Shown piece after piece: positions 28,658 to 37,469 of a DNA stretch of 64,000 nt (the stretch's first letter is position 1; each line of letters opens with the position of its first letter). The translations under genes and the position numbers were made by a program. The notes under the pieces are model-generated. The model had not been told where the DNA came from. It did not search any database and was given only the letters and a program-made list of their open reading frames with translations. Source of the DNA: Streptomyces sp. NBC_01262 (lineage in GTDB: Bacteria; Actinomycetota; Actinomycetes; Streptomycetales; Streptomycetaceae); assembly GCF_036226365.1 (NCBI RefSeq), contig NZ_CP108462.1, positions 4,462,501-4,526,500 on the forward strand, in the 5' to 3' direction.

Positions 28658-30922
28658 ATGCAACTCGCCGCGATCATCGTGTCGCTGGTCCTCACCGCGG
28701 TCGGCGTTGCGCTCATCAGCCGCGCCGTCGCGCAGATCTACCGATTCGTGAAGATCGGCCAGCCCGTCCCGGCCGGCAGCCGCACCGACAATCCCAAGCA
28801 GCGCTCGATCACGCTGGCCCGGGAATTCCTGGGCCACACGCGCATGAACCGCTGGGGCATCGTCGGCTTCGCGCACTGGTTCGTCGCGATCGGCTTCCTG
28901 ACGCTGCCGCCGACGCTGGCGCAGGCGTACGGACAGCTCTTCCAGGCCGACTGGACGCTGCCGTGGATCGGCGACTTCCTGCCGTTCGAGTTGTACATCG
29001 AGTTCATCGGCGTGATGACGATCCTCGGCATCCTCGTCCTGATCACGATCCGGCTGCTGAGCCTGCCCTCCCGCGCGGGCCGCAAGTCCCGCTTCGCGGG
29101 CTCCAAGGCCTGGCAGGCGTACTTCGTCGAGTACGTCATCCTCACCATCGGCGCGGCGATCCTGACCCTGCGCGGACTCGAGGGCGCGATCCACCACGTG
29201 GAGCACTACGAGGCGGCGTACTTCCTCTCGTACCCGCTCGTGGTGGCCTTCCGGGGCCTGAGCACCGAGACGCTCCAGAACCTGATCTACCTCACCGCGA
29301 TGATCAAGATCGGCGTCTCGCTGATCTGGATGATCGTGGTCTCGCTCAACACCAACATGGGCGTCGCCTGGCACCGCTTCCTCGGCTTCCCCAACATCTG
29401 GTTCAAGCGCAACGCCGACGGCGCCACCGCGCTGGGCGCCCTGCAGCCGATGACCTCGGCCGGTGTGCCGATCGACTTCGAGGACCCGGGCGAGGACGAC
29501 CAGTTCGGCGTCTCCCAGGTCGAGCACTTCGCCTGGAAGGGCATCCTCGACTTCTCCACGTGTACGGAGTGCGGCCGCTGCCAGTCGCAGTGCCCGGCCT
29601 GGAACACCGGCAAGCCGCTCTCCCCCAAGCTGCTGATCATGTCGCTGCGCGACCACGCCCACGCCAAGGCCCCGTACCTGCTCGCGGGCGGCGGCAAGGA
29701 CGCGGAGGGCGAGGAGAAGGCCACGGCCGAGCAGCTCGCGGGCGTGCCGGCGGCGGCTCTGGCCGAGGCCGAGCGCCCGCTGATCGGCACCGCCGAGGAG
29801 AACGGCGTCATCGACCCGGACGTGCTGTGGTCGTGCACGACCTGCGGCGCGTGCGTCGAGCAGTGCCCGGTGGACATCGAGCACATCGACCACATCGTCG
29901 ACATGCGCCGCTACCAGGTGATGATCGAGTCGTCGTTCCCCTCCGAGGCGGGCACGATGCTCAAGAACCTGGAGAAGAAGGGCAACCCGTGGGGCCTGCC
30001 CAAGAAGCAGCGCCTGGCGTGGGTCAAGGAGGTCGACTTCGAGGTCCCGGTCGTCGGCGAGGACATCGAGGACCTGACCGAGGTCGAGTACCTGTACTGG
30101 GTCGGCTGCGCCGGCTCCCTGGAGGACCGCGCGAAGAAGACCACCAAGGCCTTCGCCGAGCTGCTCAACATCGCGGGCGTGAAGTTCGCGATCATGGGCG
30201 GCGAGGAGAACTGCACCGGTGACTCCGCCCGCCGCCTGGGCAACGAGTTCCTCTTCCAGCAGCTCGGCGCCGAGAACGTCGCGATGCTGAACATGGCCTT
30301 CGGCGAGGACGACGAGGACGAGAGCACCAAGCTCCCCAAGTCCAAGAAGAAGATCGTCGCCACCTGCCCGCACTGCTTCAACACCATCGCCAACGAGTAC
30401 CCGCAGCTCGGCGGCGAGTACGAGGTCATCCACCACACCCAGCTGCTCCAGCACCTCGTCGACGAGGGCAAGCTGGTCCCGGTGACCCCGGTCGAGGGCC
30501 TCATCACCTACCACGACCCCTGCTACCTGGGCCGTCACAACAAGGTCTACACACCGCCGCGCGAGATCATCGCCAAGGTGCCGGGCCTGCGGAACGAGGA
30601 GATGCACCGCCACAAGGAGCGCGGCTTCTGCTGCGGCGCGGGCGGCGCGCGCATGTGGATGGAGGAGCGGATCGGCAAGCGCATCAACAACGAGCGCGTG
30701 GACGAGGCACTGTCCCTCAACCCGGACATCGTCTCCACCGCCTGCCCGTTCTGCCTGGTGATGCTGTCGGACTCCGTCAACGGCCGGAAGAACGAGGGCA
30801 AGGCGAAGGAGTCGCTGACCGTCGTCGACGTCTCCCAGCTGCTGCTGGAGTCCGTCAGGACGCCTGCCGTGGCGGACGACGCCGACGCGGACTCCGCTCC
30901 TGAGCCGGAGCCGGTGAAGTAG
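28658..30922 (+). CDS. Membrane Fe-S oxidoreductase, EtfD/FadF-like (CCG domains)
   Basis: The protein has 754 aa. The N-terminal half (about 1-260) has five to six membrane helices with His residues that could bind heme b, like nitrate reductase gamma. Two [4Fe-4S] motifs follow: CTECGRCQSQCP (about 302) and CTTCGACVEQCP (about 393). Two CCG (DUF224) domains end the protein, with ENCTGDSARR, ATCPHCFNT, HDPCYLGRHN and FCCGAGGARMW. This is the HdrD/GlpC/DsrK architecture. Mycobacterial Rv0338c (EtfD) with the same layout passes electrons from the ETF of fatty-acid oxidation to menaquinone; the same role is inferred here. The ATG at 28658 is preceded by CGAGGAG; the longer frame upstream overlaps the promoter. 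Confidence 0.88.
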   Translation: MQLAAIIVSLVLTAVGVALISRAVAQIYRFVKIGQPVPAGSRTDNPKQRSITLAREFLGHTRMNRWGIVGFAHWFVAIGFLTLPPTLAQAYGQLFQADWTLPWIGDFLPFELYIEFIGVMTILGILVLITIRLLSLPSRAGRKSRFAGSKAWQAYFVEYVILTIGAAILTLRGLEGAIHHVEHYEAAYFLSYPLVVAFRGLSTETLQNLIYLTAMIKIGVSLIWMIVVSLNTNMGVAWHRFLGFPNIWFKRNADGATALGALQPMTSAGVPIDFEDPGEDDQFGVSQVEHFAWKGILDFSTCTECGRCQSQCPAWNTGKPLSPKLLIMSLRDHAHAKAPYLLAGGGKDAEGEEKATAEQLAGVPAAALAEAERPLIGTAEENGVIDPDVLWSCTTCGACVEQCPVDIEHIDHIVDMRRYQVMIESSFPSEAGTMLKNLEKKGNPWGLPKKQRLAWVKEVDFEVPVVGEDIEDLTEVEYLYWVGCAGSLEDRAKKTTKAFAELLNIAGVKFAIMGGEENCTGDSARRLGNEFLFQQLGAENVAMLNMAFGEDDEDESTKLPKSKKKIVATCPHCFNTIANEYPQLGGEYEVIHHTQLLQHLVDEGKLVPVTPVEGLITYHDPCYLGRHNKVYTPPREIIAKVPGLRNEEMHRHKERGFCCGAGGARMWMEERIGKRINNERVDEALSLNPDIVSTACPFCLVMLSDSVNGRKNEGKAKESLTVVDVSQLLLESVRTPAVADDADADSAPEPEPVK

Positions 30923-30946
30923 CCCGTACGGCTCCGCATGGACGCG

Positions 30947-30983
30947 GCAGTGGCCGGTGCCCGGATCGGGCGCCGGCCACTGC
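30947..30983. terminator. Terminator after the EtfD-like gene
   Basis: A 17-bp stem (GCAGTGGCCGGTGCCCG / CGGGCGCCGGCCACTGC, with one G-T wobble) and a 3-base loop lie 24 bases after the stop. Confidence 0.75.
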
Positions 30984-31038
30984 TGTTCGCTGCTGTTCAC
31001 CGGCACAACCATTGGCCTTCACCGCGCGTCGAACCGGT

Positions 31039-32460
31039 ATGCGTAAGCCCACACTTGCCGTTCTCGCGCTCGCACTCGCCAGCACCGCCGCATGCTGGCA
31101 GTCCGGCACCGCCCAGGGGACTGCGTCGGCGACTCCGTCATGGATGGCCGACCAGGCCGCCGCCGGCGCCCGGGCCCACTCGGACTTCAACGGCGACGGT
31201 TACGGCGACCTGGTCCTGACCGACACCACGGCCACCGTCGATGGCGCCTACGCCGCCGGATACGTGGCCGTCGTCTACGGCTCCGCCAAGGGCCCGGACA
31301 CCGGGCATCGCAAGATCATCACGCAGAACAGCCTCAACCTCGGCAAGGCCGGCCAGGGCGGCGGCTTCGGCAACCACACCGTCACCGGCGACCTCGACCA
31401 CGACGGCTACAGCGACCTCGCCACCATGGCCGGCAGCAACACCATCTTCATCGTCTGGGGCAGCAAGAACGGACTGAGCACGAGCGGCGCCGCCCGGATC
31501 ACCGGCAGGATCCCGCTGATCGGCGACTTCAACGGCGACGGCCGCGCCGACCTGGTCACCCAGACCACCAAGGACAGCGCCGCCACACTCCGGCTCGGCC
31601 CGTTCAGCCGCAAGGGCGCGCCGAAGCGCAGCGCCACGCTGAACCTCACCCCGTCGGACCCGGATCTCCTCGCCACCGTCGCCGCCGCCGGGGACGTCAC
31701 CGGCGACGGCCGCACCGACCTGGTCGTCACCTGGTCGCGGATCTACGCCGACGGGGACTTCACCCCGCGCGCCACCATCCTGTACCGCGGCACGAAGACG
31801 GGCACCCTGGTCAAGGGCCCCCGCCTCAAGGACGCCAAGGGCAAGGACATCTACGCCTCCAGCGCGTGGTTCGGCCAGGTCACCACCGCCGACGTGAACA
31901 AGGACGGCTACGCCGACATCGTCCTCGGACTCCCCACCGAGCTCATCGGCGAGCCCATGACCCCGGCGGGCGGCAGCCAGATCGTCGTGTCGTACGGCGG
32001 CCCCAAGGGCCAGAGCACCAAGCTCAAGCCGGTCCGGATCAACGCCAAGGCTGCCGCGCTGCCCGGATCACCGACCTTCGCGTGGGACACCTTCGGCTCC
32101 ACACCGGTCGCCGGCGACACCAACGGCGACGGCTACGCCGACATCGCGTTCACCGCGCAACTGGCCGACGAGCGGGGCAGCGTCATCGTCCTGCAAGGCA
32201 GCGCCAAGGGGCTGACCGCGAAGAACAGCAAGATCTTCACCGGCCTGGGCGGCGCGGCCATGCTGCGGGACACCAACCGGGACGGCCGCGCCGATCTGGC
32301 CATCGGCGACGAGAGGCACGATACGGCCACCGTCCTGCGCGGCACCCCCGGCGCCGACGGGGGCATCACCACAACCTCGCCCCTGGCCACCTTCGGCCCG
32401 GCCGACCTGGGCCTGAGCGAGTCGCAGGTCGGCTCCTTCGCCTCCGGCTTCGGCGGGTAG
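31039..32460 (+). CDS. Secreted FG-GAP/VCBS repeat protein
   Basis: The protein has 473 aa. The signal peptide ends near STAACW; the Cys could be a weak lipobox. The mature part holds about seven FG-GAP/VCBS repeats whose calcium-binding cores read DFNGDGYGDL, DLDHDGYSDLA, DFNGDGRADL, DVTGDGRTDL, DVNKDGYADI, DTNGDGYADI and DTNRDGRADLA, so it should fold as an integrin-like beta propeller. No catalytic domain is visible. The ATG at 31039 fits the signal peptide; a TTG at 31012 is in frame. No strong ribosome binding site is seen. The stop is followed directly by a 15-base piece of the 9897-10064 element. Confidence 0.8.
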   Translation: MRKPTLAVLALALASTAACWQSGTAQGTASATPSWMADQAAAGARAHSDFNGDGYGDLVLTDTTATVDGAYAAGYVAVVYGSAKGPDTGHRKIITQNSLNLGKAGQGGGFGNHTVTGDLDHDGYSDLATMAGSNTIFIVWGSKNGLSTSGAARITGRIPLIGDFNGDGRADLVTQTTKDSAATLRLGPFSRKGAPKRSATLNLTPSDPDLLATVAAAGDVTGDGRTDLVVTWSRIYADGDFTPRATILYRGTKTGTLVKGPRLKDAKGKDIYASSAWFGQVTTADVNKDGYADIVLGLPTELIGEPMTPAGGSQIVVSYGGPKGQSTKLKPVRINAKAAALPGSPTFAWDTFGSTPVAGDTNGDGYADIAFTAQLADERGSVIVLQGSAKGLTAKNSKIFTGLGGAAMLRDTNRDGRADLAIGDERHDTATVLRGTPGADGGITTTSPLATFGPADLGLSESQVGSFASGFGG

Positions 32461-32475
32461 CCGGACAGGCCCTAG
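32461..32475. repeat. Solo 15-base end of the 168-bp inverted-repeat element
   Basis: CCGGACAGGCCCTAG is identical to 10050-10064, the outer end of the element at 9897-10064. It lies between the stop of the FG-GAP gene and the stop of the convergent DsbA-like gene, with no second end nearby. Confidence 0.6.
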
Positions 32476-32478
32476 GAC

Positions 32479-33240
32479 TCAGCTGACCCCGTACTCCTTC
32501 AGCAGCGCCGCGAACTGCGTCGCGTCATGCAGCTTCGCCGCGTCGTCCCCCGACACCGCCTTGCCGTTGATCTTCACGTACGGCGTGCCCGAGGCACCGC
32601 TGTTCAGGAAGGCCTTCTCCGACGCCTGCACAAAGCTGTCGTACGTGCCCTTCTTGACCGCCGTCTCGAAAGCCGTCGTGCGCAGGCCGTCCACCTTGCC
32701 CGCGATGCTCAGCAGGAAGTCCGCCGTGAAGCCGTCATTCGACTCCTCGGGCTGATTCGCGTACAGCGCCTCGTGGTACGGCACGAACTTCCCCTGCTCC
32801 ACCGACGCGCGCAGCGCGTTGGCCGCCCGCTTGGAGCCGCCGCCGCCGAGGTTGCCGTCCAGGAAGGAGGCGAGGGTGTACTCGATCTTCACCTTCCCCG
32901 ACTTCGCGAGCGCGGCGAGCGTCGCCCCCGACGCGCTCTCGAAGCTCTTGCAGATCGGGCACCGCAGGTCCTCGTACACCTGGACGGTGTTCTTCGCCGA
33001 CTCCTGGCCGACGATGATCGTCGTCCCGTCCGAGCCCATCTTCGCCGGGATCGAGGCGAGCACAGCGGGGTCCGACAGCGCCGGCCCGCCCGTCGCCGAG
33101 GCCGTCGAGGACGGCGTGGCCTTGGCGTCGGAGTCGGTCGTCACAGAGCTGAGCGGGTCGCAGGCCGTCAGGGACAGCATGACCAGCACAGCGGCGGCGG
33201 TAGTCGCTGCGGTGGCGGCGGCGGTGATTCGTACGGCCAT
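32479..33240 (-). CDS. DsbA-family thioredoxin-like lipoprotein
   Basis: The protein has 253 aa. The lipobox LTAC places the lipid on Cys27, followed by a Ser/Thr-rich linker to about 55. The thioredoxin_4 (DsbA-like) domain contains the redox pair in EDLRCPICKSF (CPIC) and SGTPYVKING with the cis-Pro loop. It probably handles disulfides of exported proteins. The ATG at 33240 has GGAAGGGA upstream; the longer open frame is not supported. It is divergent from the Yip1-type gene. Confidence 0.88.
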   Translation of the reverse strand: MAVRITAAATAATTAAAVLVMLSLTACDPLSSVTTDSDAKATPSSTASATGGPALSDPAVLASIPAKMGSDGTTIIVGQESAKNTVQVYEDLRCPICKSFESASGATLAALAKSGKVKIEYTLASFLDGNLGGGGSKRAANALRASVEQGKFVPYHEALYANQPEESNDGFTADFLLSIAGKVDGLRTTAFETAVKKGTYDSFVQASEKAFLNSGASGTPYVKINGKAVSGDDAAKLHDATQFAALLKEYGVS

Positions 33241-33406
33241 GAACAGAGGTCCCTTCCGATTGCCCGTCACCCCGAACGCTAGGGGCTGGCAGGGCCCTTT
33301 GGGTAACCGGAGAAAATCCCTCAGGTCTGTCACAGCTTCGCAGCAATGAGTAACGGTGGCGGGGGTCCCCGCGCCCCGCCCGCCCGGACCGGGTAATTTC
33401 GTTGAC

Positions 33407-34198
33407 GTGGCTGGAATCAGGAACTCAGACGGACCGCAGAACACGCCGTACGGCTACGGCTACGCCCCCTCCGTGGAGGGCGAGCCGGAGTACTTCGGCG
33501 CGCCTGGCCACGGCCCCGCGCCGGCCTCGTCGTACGACGACAACCCCGGCCACACCGTCGCCTTCTCCGTCGGCGACACCCCCGACGCGCAGGCCGACGG
33601 CGACCAGGACCACGTCGCCACCTACCGCGCCGGCCAGACCACGGCCCCGCCCTCCGGCCCCCGCCTGCCCTGGAAGCAGCTGATCAGCGGCATCGTGCTC
33701 CGCCCCGCAGCCACCTTCCTGCAGATGCGCGACTACCAGGTCTGGGCCCCGGCCCTGCTGGTCACCTTCCTCTACGGCCTGCTGGCCGTCTTCGGCTTCG
33801 ACGCCGCCCGCGAAGACGTCCTGAACTCCACCTTCTCCACCAGCATCCCCTGGATGATCAGCACCGCCGTCGCCGTCATCCTCTCCGGCCTCATGCTCGG
33901 CGCCGTGACCAACTCCCTCGCCCGCCAGTTCGGCGGCGACGGCGCCTGGGCCCCCACCATCGGCCTCGCCATGCTCATCACCGCCCTCACCGACGCCCCC
34001 CGCCTCCTCTTCGCCGTCTTCCTCGGCGGCGCCAACAGCTTCGTCCAGGTCCTCGGCTGGCTCACCTGGCTCGCCTGCGCCGCCCTCCTCACCTCCATGG
34101 TCACCAAGTCCCACGACCTCCCCTGGCCCAAGGCCCTCGGCGCCGCCTCCATCCAGCTCATCGCCCTGCTGGTGCTCTTCAAGCTCCCGGTGATCTAG
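33407..34198 (+). CDS. Yip1-domain integral membrane protein
   Basis: The protein has 263 aa from a GTG at 33407 (AGIRNSDGPQNTPYGYGYAP). The first 100 residues are a disordered, Pro/Gly/Asp-rich cytoplasmic segment. The rest has five hydrophobic helices (near 120, 150, 190, 215 and 240) with LRPAATFLQMRDY before the first, as in Yip1/YIPF-like bacterial proteins. The function is unknown. A strong bidirectional terminator follows. The start is uncertain, because no good ribosome binding site is visible and a codon at 33356 is also in frame. Confidence 0.75.
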   Translation: MAGIRNSDGPQNTPYGYGYAPSVEGEPEYFGAPGHGPAPASSYDDNPGHTVAFSVGDTPDAQADGDQDHVATYRAGQTTAPPSGPRLPWKQLISGIVLRPAATFLQMRDYQVWAPALLVTFLYGLLAVFGFDAAREDVLNSTFSTSIPWMISTAVAVILSGLMLGAVTNSLARQFGGDGAWAPTIGLAMLITALTDAPRLLFAVFLGGANSFVQVLGWLTWLACAALLTSMVTKSHDLPWPKALGAASIQLIALLVLFKLPVI

Positions 34199-34216
34199 AA
34201 CCCGGCGTGCGTACGC

Positions 34217-34251
34217 GTAAGGGGCGCCCTCCATTGGAGGACGCCCCTTAC
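34217..34251. terminator. Bidirectional terminator
   Basis: GTAAGGGGCGCCCTCC and GGAGGACGCCCCTTAC form a 16-position stem with one mismatch and a 3-base loop. It sits between the convergent Yip1-type and phosphoribosyltransferase genes; the AT-rich outer pairs give a short T/A tract on each strand. Confidence 0.85.
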
Positions 34252-34273
34252 ACATTTGGACACATACGGCTGG

Positions 34274-34774
34274 TTACGAATCCAGCACCTGTCCGGCCCG
34301 ACGCACGACAGGCGGATCGACGCTCCAGGGGAAGTTGATCCACTCGTCGGTCCGCTTCCACACGTACTCGCACTTCACCAGCGACTGCGTCTTCTCGTAG
34401 ATCACCGCGCTGCGCACCTCGGCCACATTGCCCACGCAGAAGTCGTGCACGAGCTTCAGCGTCTTGCCCGTATCGGCCACGTCATCCGCGATCAGCACCC
34501 GCTTCCGCGAGAAGTCGATCACGTTCGGCACCGGCGCCAGCATGACCGGCATCTCCAGGGTCGTCCCGACCCCCGTATAGAACTCCACATTCACCAGGTG
34601 GATGTTCTTGCAGTCCAGCGCATACGCCAGCCCGCCCGCCACGAACACCCCGCCCCGCGCGATCGACAGCACGATGTCCGGTTCATACCCGTCGTCCGCG
34701 ATCGTCTGCGCCAGCTCGCGTACGGCCGTGCCGAACCCCTCGTACGTCAGGTTCTCCCGCACCCCGTCACCCAT
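34274..34774 (-). CDS. Phosphoribosyltransferase (purine PRT-like)
   Basis: The protein has 166 aa and a type I PRTase fold. The PRPP-binding motif VLIADDVADTGKTL and IVLSIARGGVFVAGGLAYAL are typical of xanthine/hypoxanthine-guanine PRTases of the Gpt type, and the hood ends WINFPWS, as in Gpt-like enzymes. It would convert a purine base and PRPP into the nucleotide. It starts 6 bases after the dcd stop, so the two nucleotide-metabolism genes form an operon. Exact base specificity is inferred from the family. Confidence 0.85.
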   Translation of the reverse strand: MGDGVRENLTYEGFGTAVRELAQTIADDGYEPDIVLSIARGGVFVAGGLAYALDCKNIHLVNVEFYTGVGTTLEMPVMLAPVPNVIDFSRKRVLIADDVADTGKTLKLVHDFCVGNVAEVRSAVIYEKTQSLVKCEYVWKRTDEWINFPWSVDPPVVRRAGQVLDS

Positions 34775-34780
34775 CCGCCG

Positions 34781-35356
34781 TCACACCTGCGTCCGGTGGA
34801 AGTTCATGAACGACCGGGAAGCCGTCGGCCCCCGCTGCCCCTGATACCGCGACCCGTACTTGTCCGACCCGTACGGGAACTCCGCCGGCGACGTCAGCCG
34901 GAACAGGCACAGCTGCCCGATCTTCATCCCCGGCCACAGCTTGATCGGCAGCGTCGCCACATTCGACAGCTCCAGCGTCACATGCCCCGAGAACCCCGGG
35001 TCGATGAAGCCGGCCGTCGAGTGCGTGAGCAGCCCCAGCCGCCCCAGCGAGCTCTTGCCCTCCAGCCGCGAAGCGATGTCGTCCGGCAGCGAGATGACCT
35101 CATACGTCGACGCCAGCACGAACTCACCCGGATGCAGGATGAACGGCTCATCCCCCTCCGGCTCCACCAGCCGCGTCAGATCCGGCTGCTCGACCGCCGG
35201 ATCGATATGCGGATACCGGTGGTTCTCGAACACCCTGAAGAACCGGTCCAGCCGGACATCAATACTCGACGGCTGCACCATCGACGCCTCGAACGGGTCC
35301 ACCCGCACCCGTCCACCGTCGATCTCGGTCCGGATGTCCTTGTCAGAGAGAAGCAC
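34781..35356 (-). CDS. dcd: dCTP deaminase
   Basis: The protein has 191 aa, the standard length. It contains MVQPSSIDVRLDRFFRVF, GKSSLGRLGL and GFIDPGFSGHVTLEL with the catalytic Glu of the Dcd/dUTPase fold, and the C-terminal YQGQRGPT loop that closes on the nucleotide. It deaminates dCTP to dUTP, the first step to dTMP. The downstream phosphoribosyltransferase is in the same operon. Confidence 0.95.
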   Translation of the reverse strand: MLLSDKDIRTEIDGGRVRVDPFEASMVQPSSIDVRLDRFFRVFENHRYPHIDPAVEQPDLTRLVEPEGDEPFILHPGEFVLASTYEVISLPDDIASRLEGKSSLGRLGLLTHSTAGFIDPGFSGHVTLELSNVATLPIKLWPGMKIGQLCLFRLTSPAEFPYGSDKYGSRYQGQRGPTASRSFMNFHRTQV

Positions 35357-35427
35357 CCCAGCAGGTTACGCGGCCACACGGCCCCGGCCGAATCCACCAC
35401 CCCGGAGCCGCGCGCCCGCGCCCTCTC

Positions 35428-35598
35428 CTACTGTTGCAGCTCCCGCACATCCACCGGCACCGCACTCCTCAACCGCGCACACCGCGGACACCGGATCAGC
35501 CGCCCCGGCCCCAGCCGGTCGGCCCCCAGGTTCTGCATCGGAAACGTAGTGGTGCTGAACACATGCCCTTCGGCACAACGAACGACGGTGCGATCCAT
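35428..35598 (-). CDS. Small zinc-ribbon-like protein
   Basis: The protein has 56 aa from ATG 35598 (GGGGAG upstream). It has CAEGHVF near the N-terminus and RCPRC in the second half, which could bind one zinc. It is widespread-looking but I do not know its function. It sits between dcd and the tRNA-Gly gene. Confidence 0.6.
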   Translation of the reverse strand: MDRTVVRCAEGHVFSTTTFPMQNLGADRLGPGRLIRCPRCARLRSAVPVDVRELQQ

Positions 35599-35842
35599 CG
35601 CTCCCCTTCTCCCCTGCACGCCAACGACGAAAGCCACATTAGGGGATCAACCACCCCACCCCACACACGGCACTCCGCACGCACCCGCACCAGGAATCAC
35701 CCCCCAACCTATGCCCCGCAGAACCCTTCCCGCACCCCCTTCCACCCAGCCGCCCACACAGCGAAACGGCCCTGGACGTATGCGTCCAGGGCCTGCCATG
35801 AGGTACAGTGTGCGACGTTGAGATGCCCCACGGGTGATCTTC

Positions 35843-35913
35843 GCGGGTGTAGTTTAATGGTAGAACATGAGCTTCCCAAGCTCAGAGCGCGGGTTCGATT
35901 CCCGTCACCCGCT
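35843..35913 (+). tRNA. tRNA-Gly (CCC anticodon)
   Basis: The gene is 71 bases without encoded CCA. The acceptor stem GCGGGTG pairs with CACCCGC, the anticodon loop is TTCCCAA, and the T arm contains GGTTCGATTCC. Bases 35873-35913 are repeated exactly at 58541-58581, so the 3' part is an attachment-site core. A hairpin terminator follows at 35924-35946. Confidence 0.95.
35873..35913 (+). other. attL-like core: 3' part of tRNA-Gly
   Basis: This is the 41-base block from the anticodon loop to the 3' end of the tRNA, identical to 58541-58581. Integration into tRNA 3' ends by tyrosine recombinases leaves an intact tRNA on one side and a partial copy on the other, as seen here. Confidence 0.75.
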
Positions 35914-35923
35914 TCATACTTGA

Positions 35924-35946
35924 GCCCCAGGTCGGCGACCTGGGGC
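35924..35946 (+). terminator. tRNA-Gly terminator
   Basis: GCCCCAGGTC-GGC-GACCTGGGGC is a perfect 10-bp stem followed by TTGCTTGTTGT. A similar but imperfect hairpin follows the partial tRNA copy at 58592-58614. Confidence 0.85.
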
Positions 35947-35978
35947 TTGCTTGTTGTCTAGACCTCCCGAAGGCCTCC

Positions 35979-36003
35979 GCACCACTTGCGCACCACTTGG
36001 GGC
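35979..36003. repeat. Att-flanking module, left copy
   Basis: Two GCACCACTT repeats spaced 11 bases apart are followed by GGGGC. The same layout, GYRCCA-N5-GYRCCA...GGGGC, recurs at 57775-57799 and 58402-58425 beside the other attachment end. Candidate recombinase arm sites. Confidence 0.45.
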
Positions 36004-36114
36004 TCAAATAGAGCCTCCACGGCGCTCAGCAACGCCCTTCGCGGCGGGTCCGACGTAGAGCTTCAGGCCGTGTGCGGCCCGGCGGGCGATCTCTTCCAGT
36101 TCGCGGGCGAGCTG
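36004..36114 (-). pseudogene. C-terminal remnant of an unknown gene
   Basis: Between two stops, 36 codons read QLARELEEIARRAAHGLKLY and then VGPAAKGVAERRGGSI. The amphipathic helix looks like real protein but has no start or ribosome binding site. It abuts the end of the zur gene and the att side, so it may be the tail of a lost island gene. Confidence 0.35.
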
Positions 36115-36145
36115 TCATGGCGTTCCGGGTGCCCGCGCGGGATTG

Positions 36146-36583
36146 TCATGCCGTCTCGTCGGTGTGTTCCGTGCGGAGGCAGTCGGGGCAGGTGCCGGTG
36201 AGTTCGACGGTGTGCTGTACGTCGGCGTAGCCGGAGGAGTTGCTGATGGCGGTGGCCCATGACTCGATGACGGTGGCGTCGACGGGCAGGCCGAGTCCGC
36301 ACCGGCGGCACAGCAGGTAGTGCTGGTGTTCCTCGGCGGGGCGGTAGCGGAAGAGGCGTTCGCCGGCGGGGTCGCGGACGACATCGGCGCGGCCCGCTTG
36401 GGAGAGGGCGGTGAGGGTGCGGTAGACGGTGCTGAGGCCGACGCGCTCGCCGGTGGAGAGCAGGCGGGCGTGGAGGGCCTGGGCGCTGGTGAAGTCGGCG
36501 CCGGCGATCAGGGCGGCAAGTACGGTGGCGCGCTGCGGCGTTCGGCGCCCGATGAGCTCCACGGGTGTGCGGTCGTCGCTCAT
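36146..36583 (-). CDS. zur: Zinc uptake regulator Zur (Fur family)
   Basis: The protein has 145 aa. The winged helix (about 10-85; TPQRATVLAALI, GLSTVYRTLTALSQAG) is followed by the dimer domain with two CxxC pairs, Cys92/95 (CRRC) and Cys132/135 (CPDC), for the structural zinc, plus His86/88 and His124 for sensing. It represses zinc uptake genes when zinc is plentiful. It is the last gene of the ABC-transporter operon, 1 base after the permease stop, so it would be autoregulated through the promoter near 40319-40372. The Fur member could in principle sense another metal; the neighbours argue for zinc. Confidence 0.9.
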   Translation of the reverse strand: MSDDRTPVELIGRRTPQRATVLAALIAGADFTSAQALHARLLSTGERVGLSTVYRTLTALSQAGRADVVRDPAGERLFRYRPAEEHQHYLLCRRCGLGLPVDATVIESWATAISNSSGYADVQHTVELTGTCPDCLRTEHTDETA

Positions 36584-36584
36584 G

Positions 36585-37469
36585 TCAGGCTGTCAGAGGG
36601 GCGGTACGCCTCCGGAACCCGGGCAGGAACGTCGCGGCGTACACGGCGGTGGCGGCGGCCAGGATGCCGAAGCTGGGCGGCATCCGGGGCACCGCATAGC
36701 TGAGGGCAAGGCCGGTCCACATCTCGGCCACCGCGAGGGCGGCGGACAGGGCCAGGGCTCGGTAGGGGCGGTCGGTGAGGCGCTGGGCGGCGCCGGCGGG
36801 GGCGGCGAGCAGGCCGAGGATGAGCAGGGAGCCGACGGCCTGGGTGGCCTCGGCCGCGCAGGCGCCGACCAGCGCCAGGAAGGCGAAGCCCAGCAGGCGT
36901 ACGGGCACGCCCCGGGCGGCGGCGACCGCCTCGTCGACAGAGGCGAAGAGCAGGGGCCGGGCGATGGCCAGCACCGTCGCGCAGATTCCGGCCGCCATCA
37001 GGGCGGCGGTCAGGGCCTGGCCGGCGGACAGCCCGAAGATCGAGCCGAAGAGGACGTTGACGCCGGCGCCGCCGTTGGCCGCGCTGCGGGAGGTCGTGTA
37101 GAGGGTGAGGAAGAAGACGCCCAGGCCCAGGATCCAGGAGAAGACGCTGCCGATGGCCACGTCGTCGGCCCGGCCCCGGCTGCCGAGGGTGCCGAGCAGC
37201 AGGGCGACGGCGATGGTGGCGGCGAACAGCCCGAGGCGCAGGTCGTAGCCGAGGGCGAGGGCGGCCAGGGCGCCGGTGAAGGCGACGTGGCTGAGCGCGT
37301 CCCCGGTGAAGACCTGGGCGCGCAGCACCAGGAAGTAGCCGGTCAGTCCTGCTGCGGCGGCGATGGCGGTGCCCGCGAGCAGGGCGTGCTGGAAGAAGGG
37401 GTGGCCGAACGCGCCGGCCCATCCGGGTGCCGCCAGGACAGTCGTCGTCATACCGGTAGCCGTGATCAT
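36585..37469 (-). CDS. Zinc ABC transporter permease (ABC-3 family), second subunit
   Basis: The protein has 294 aa, with about eight membrane helices. YFLVLRAQVFTGDALSHVAF is the ABC-3 (ZnuB/TroC) signature, and the later ARPLLFASVDEAVAAARGVP is the coupling-helix region. The ATG overlaps the stop of the preceding permease (ATGA). Two different permeases in one operon suggest a heterodimeric channel, unlike the ZnuB homodimer of E. coli. It is part of a five-gene operon with SBP, ATPase, permease and Zur. Confidence 0.9.
   Translation of the reverse strand: MITATGMTTTVLAAPGWAGAFGHPFFQHALLAGTAIAAAAGLTGYFLVLRAQVFTGDALSHVAFTGALAALALGYDLRLGLFAATIAVALLLGTLGSRGRADDVAIGSVFSWILGLGVFFLTLYTTSRSAANGGAGVNVLFGSIFGLSAGQALTAALMAAGICATVLAIARPLLFASVDEAVAAARGVPVRLLGFAFLALVGACAAEATQAVGSLLILGLLAAPAGAAQRLTDRPYRALALSAALAVAEMWTGLALSYAVPRMPPSFGILAAATAVYAATFLPGFRRRTAPLTA

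Noticed and set aside
28613..31012. 799-codon minus-strand open frame
   Set aside because: It is antisense to the EtfD-like gene, Asp/Arg/Val-rich, with no ribosome binding site.
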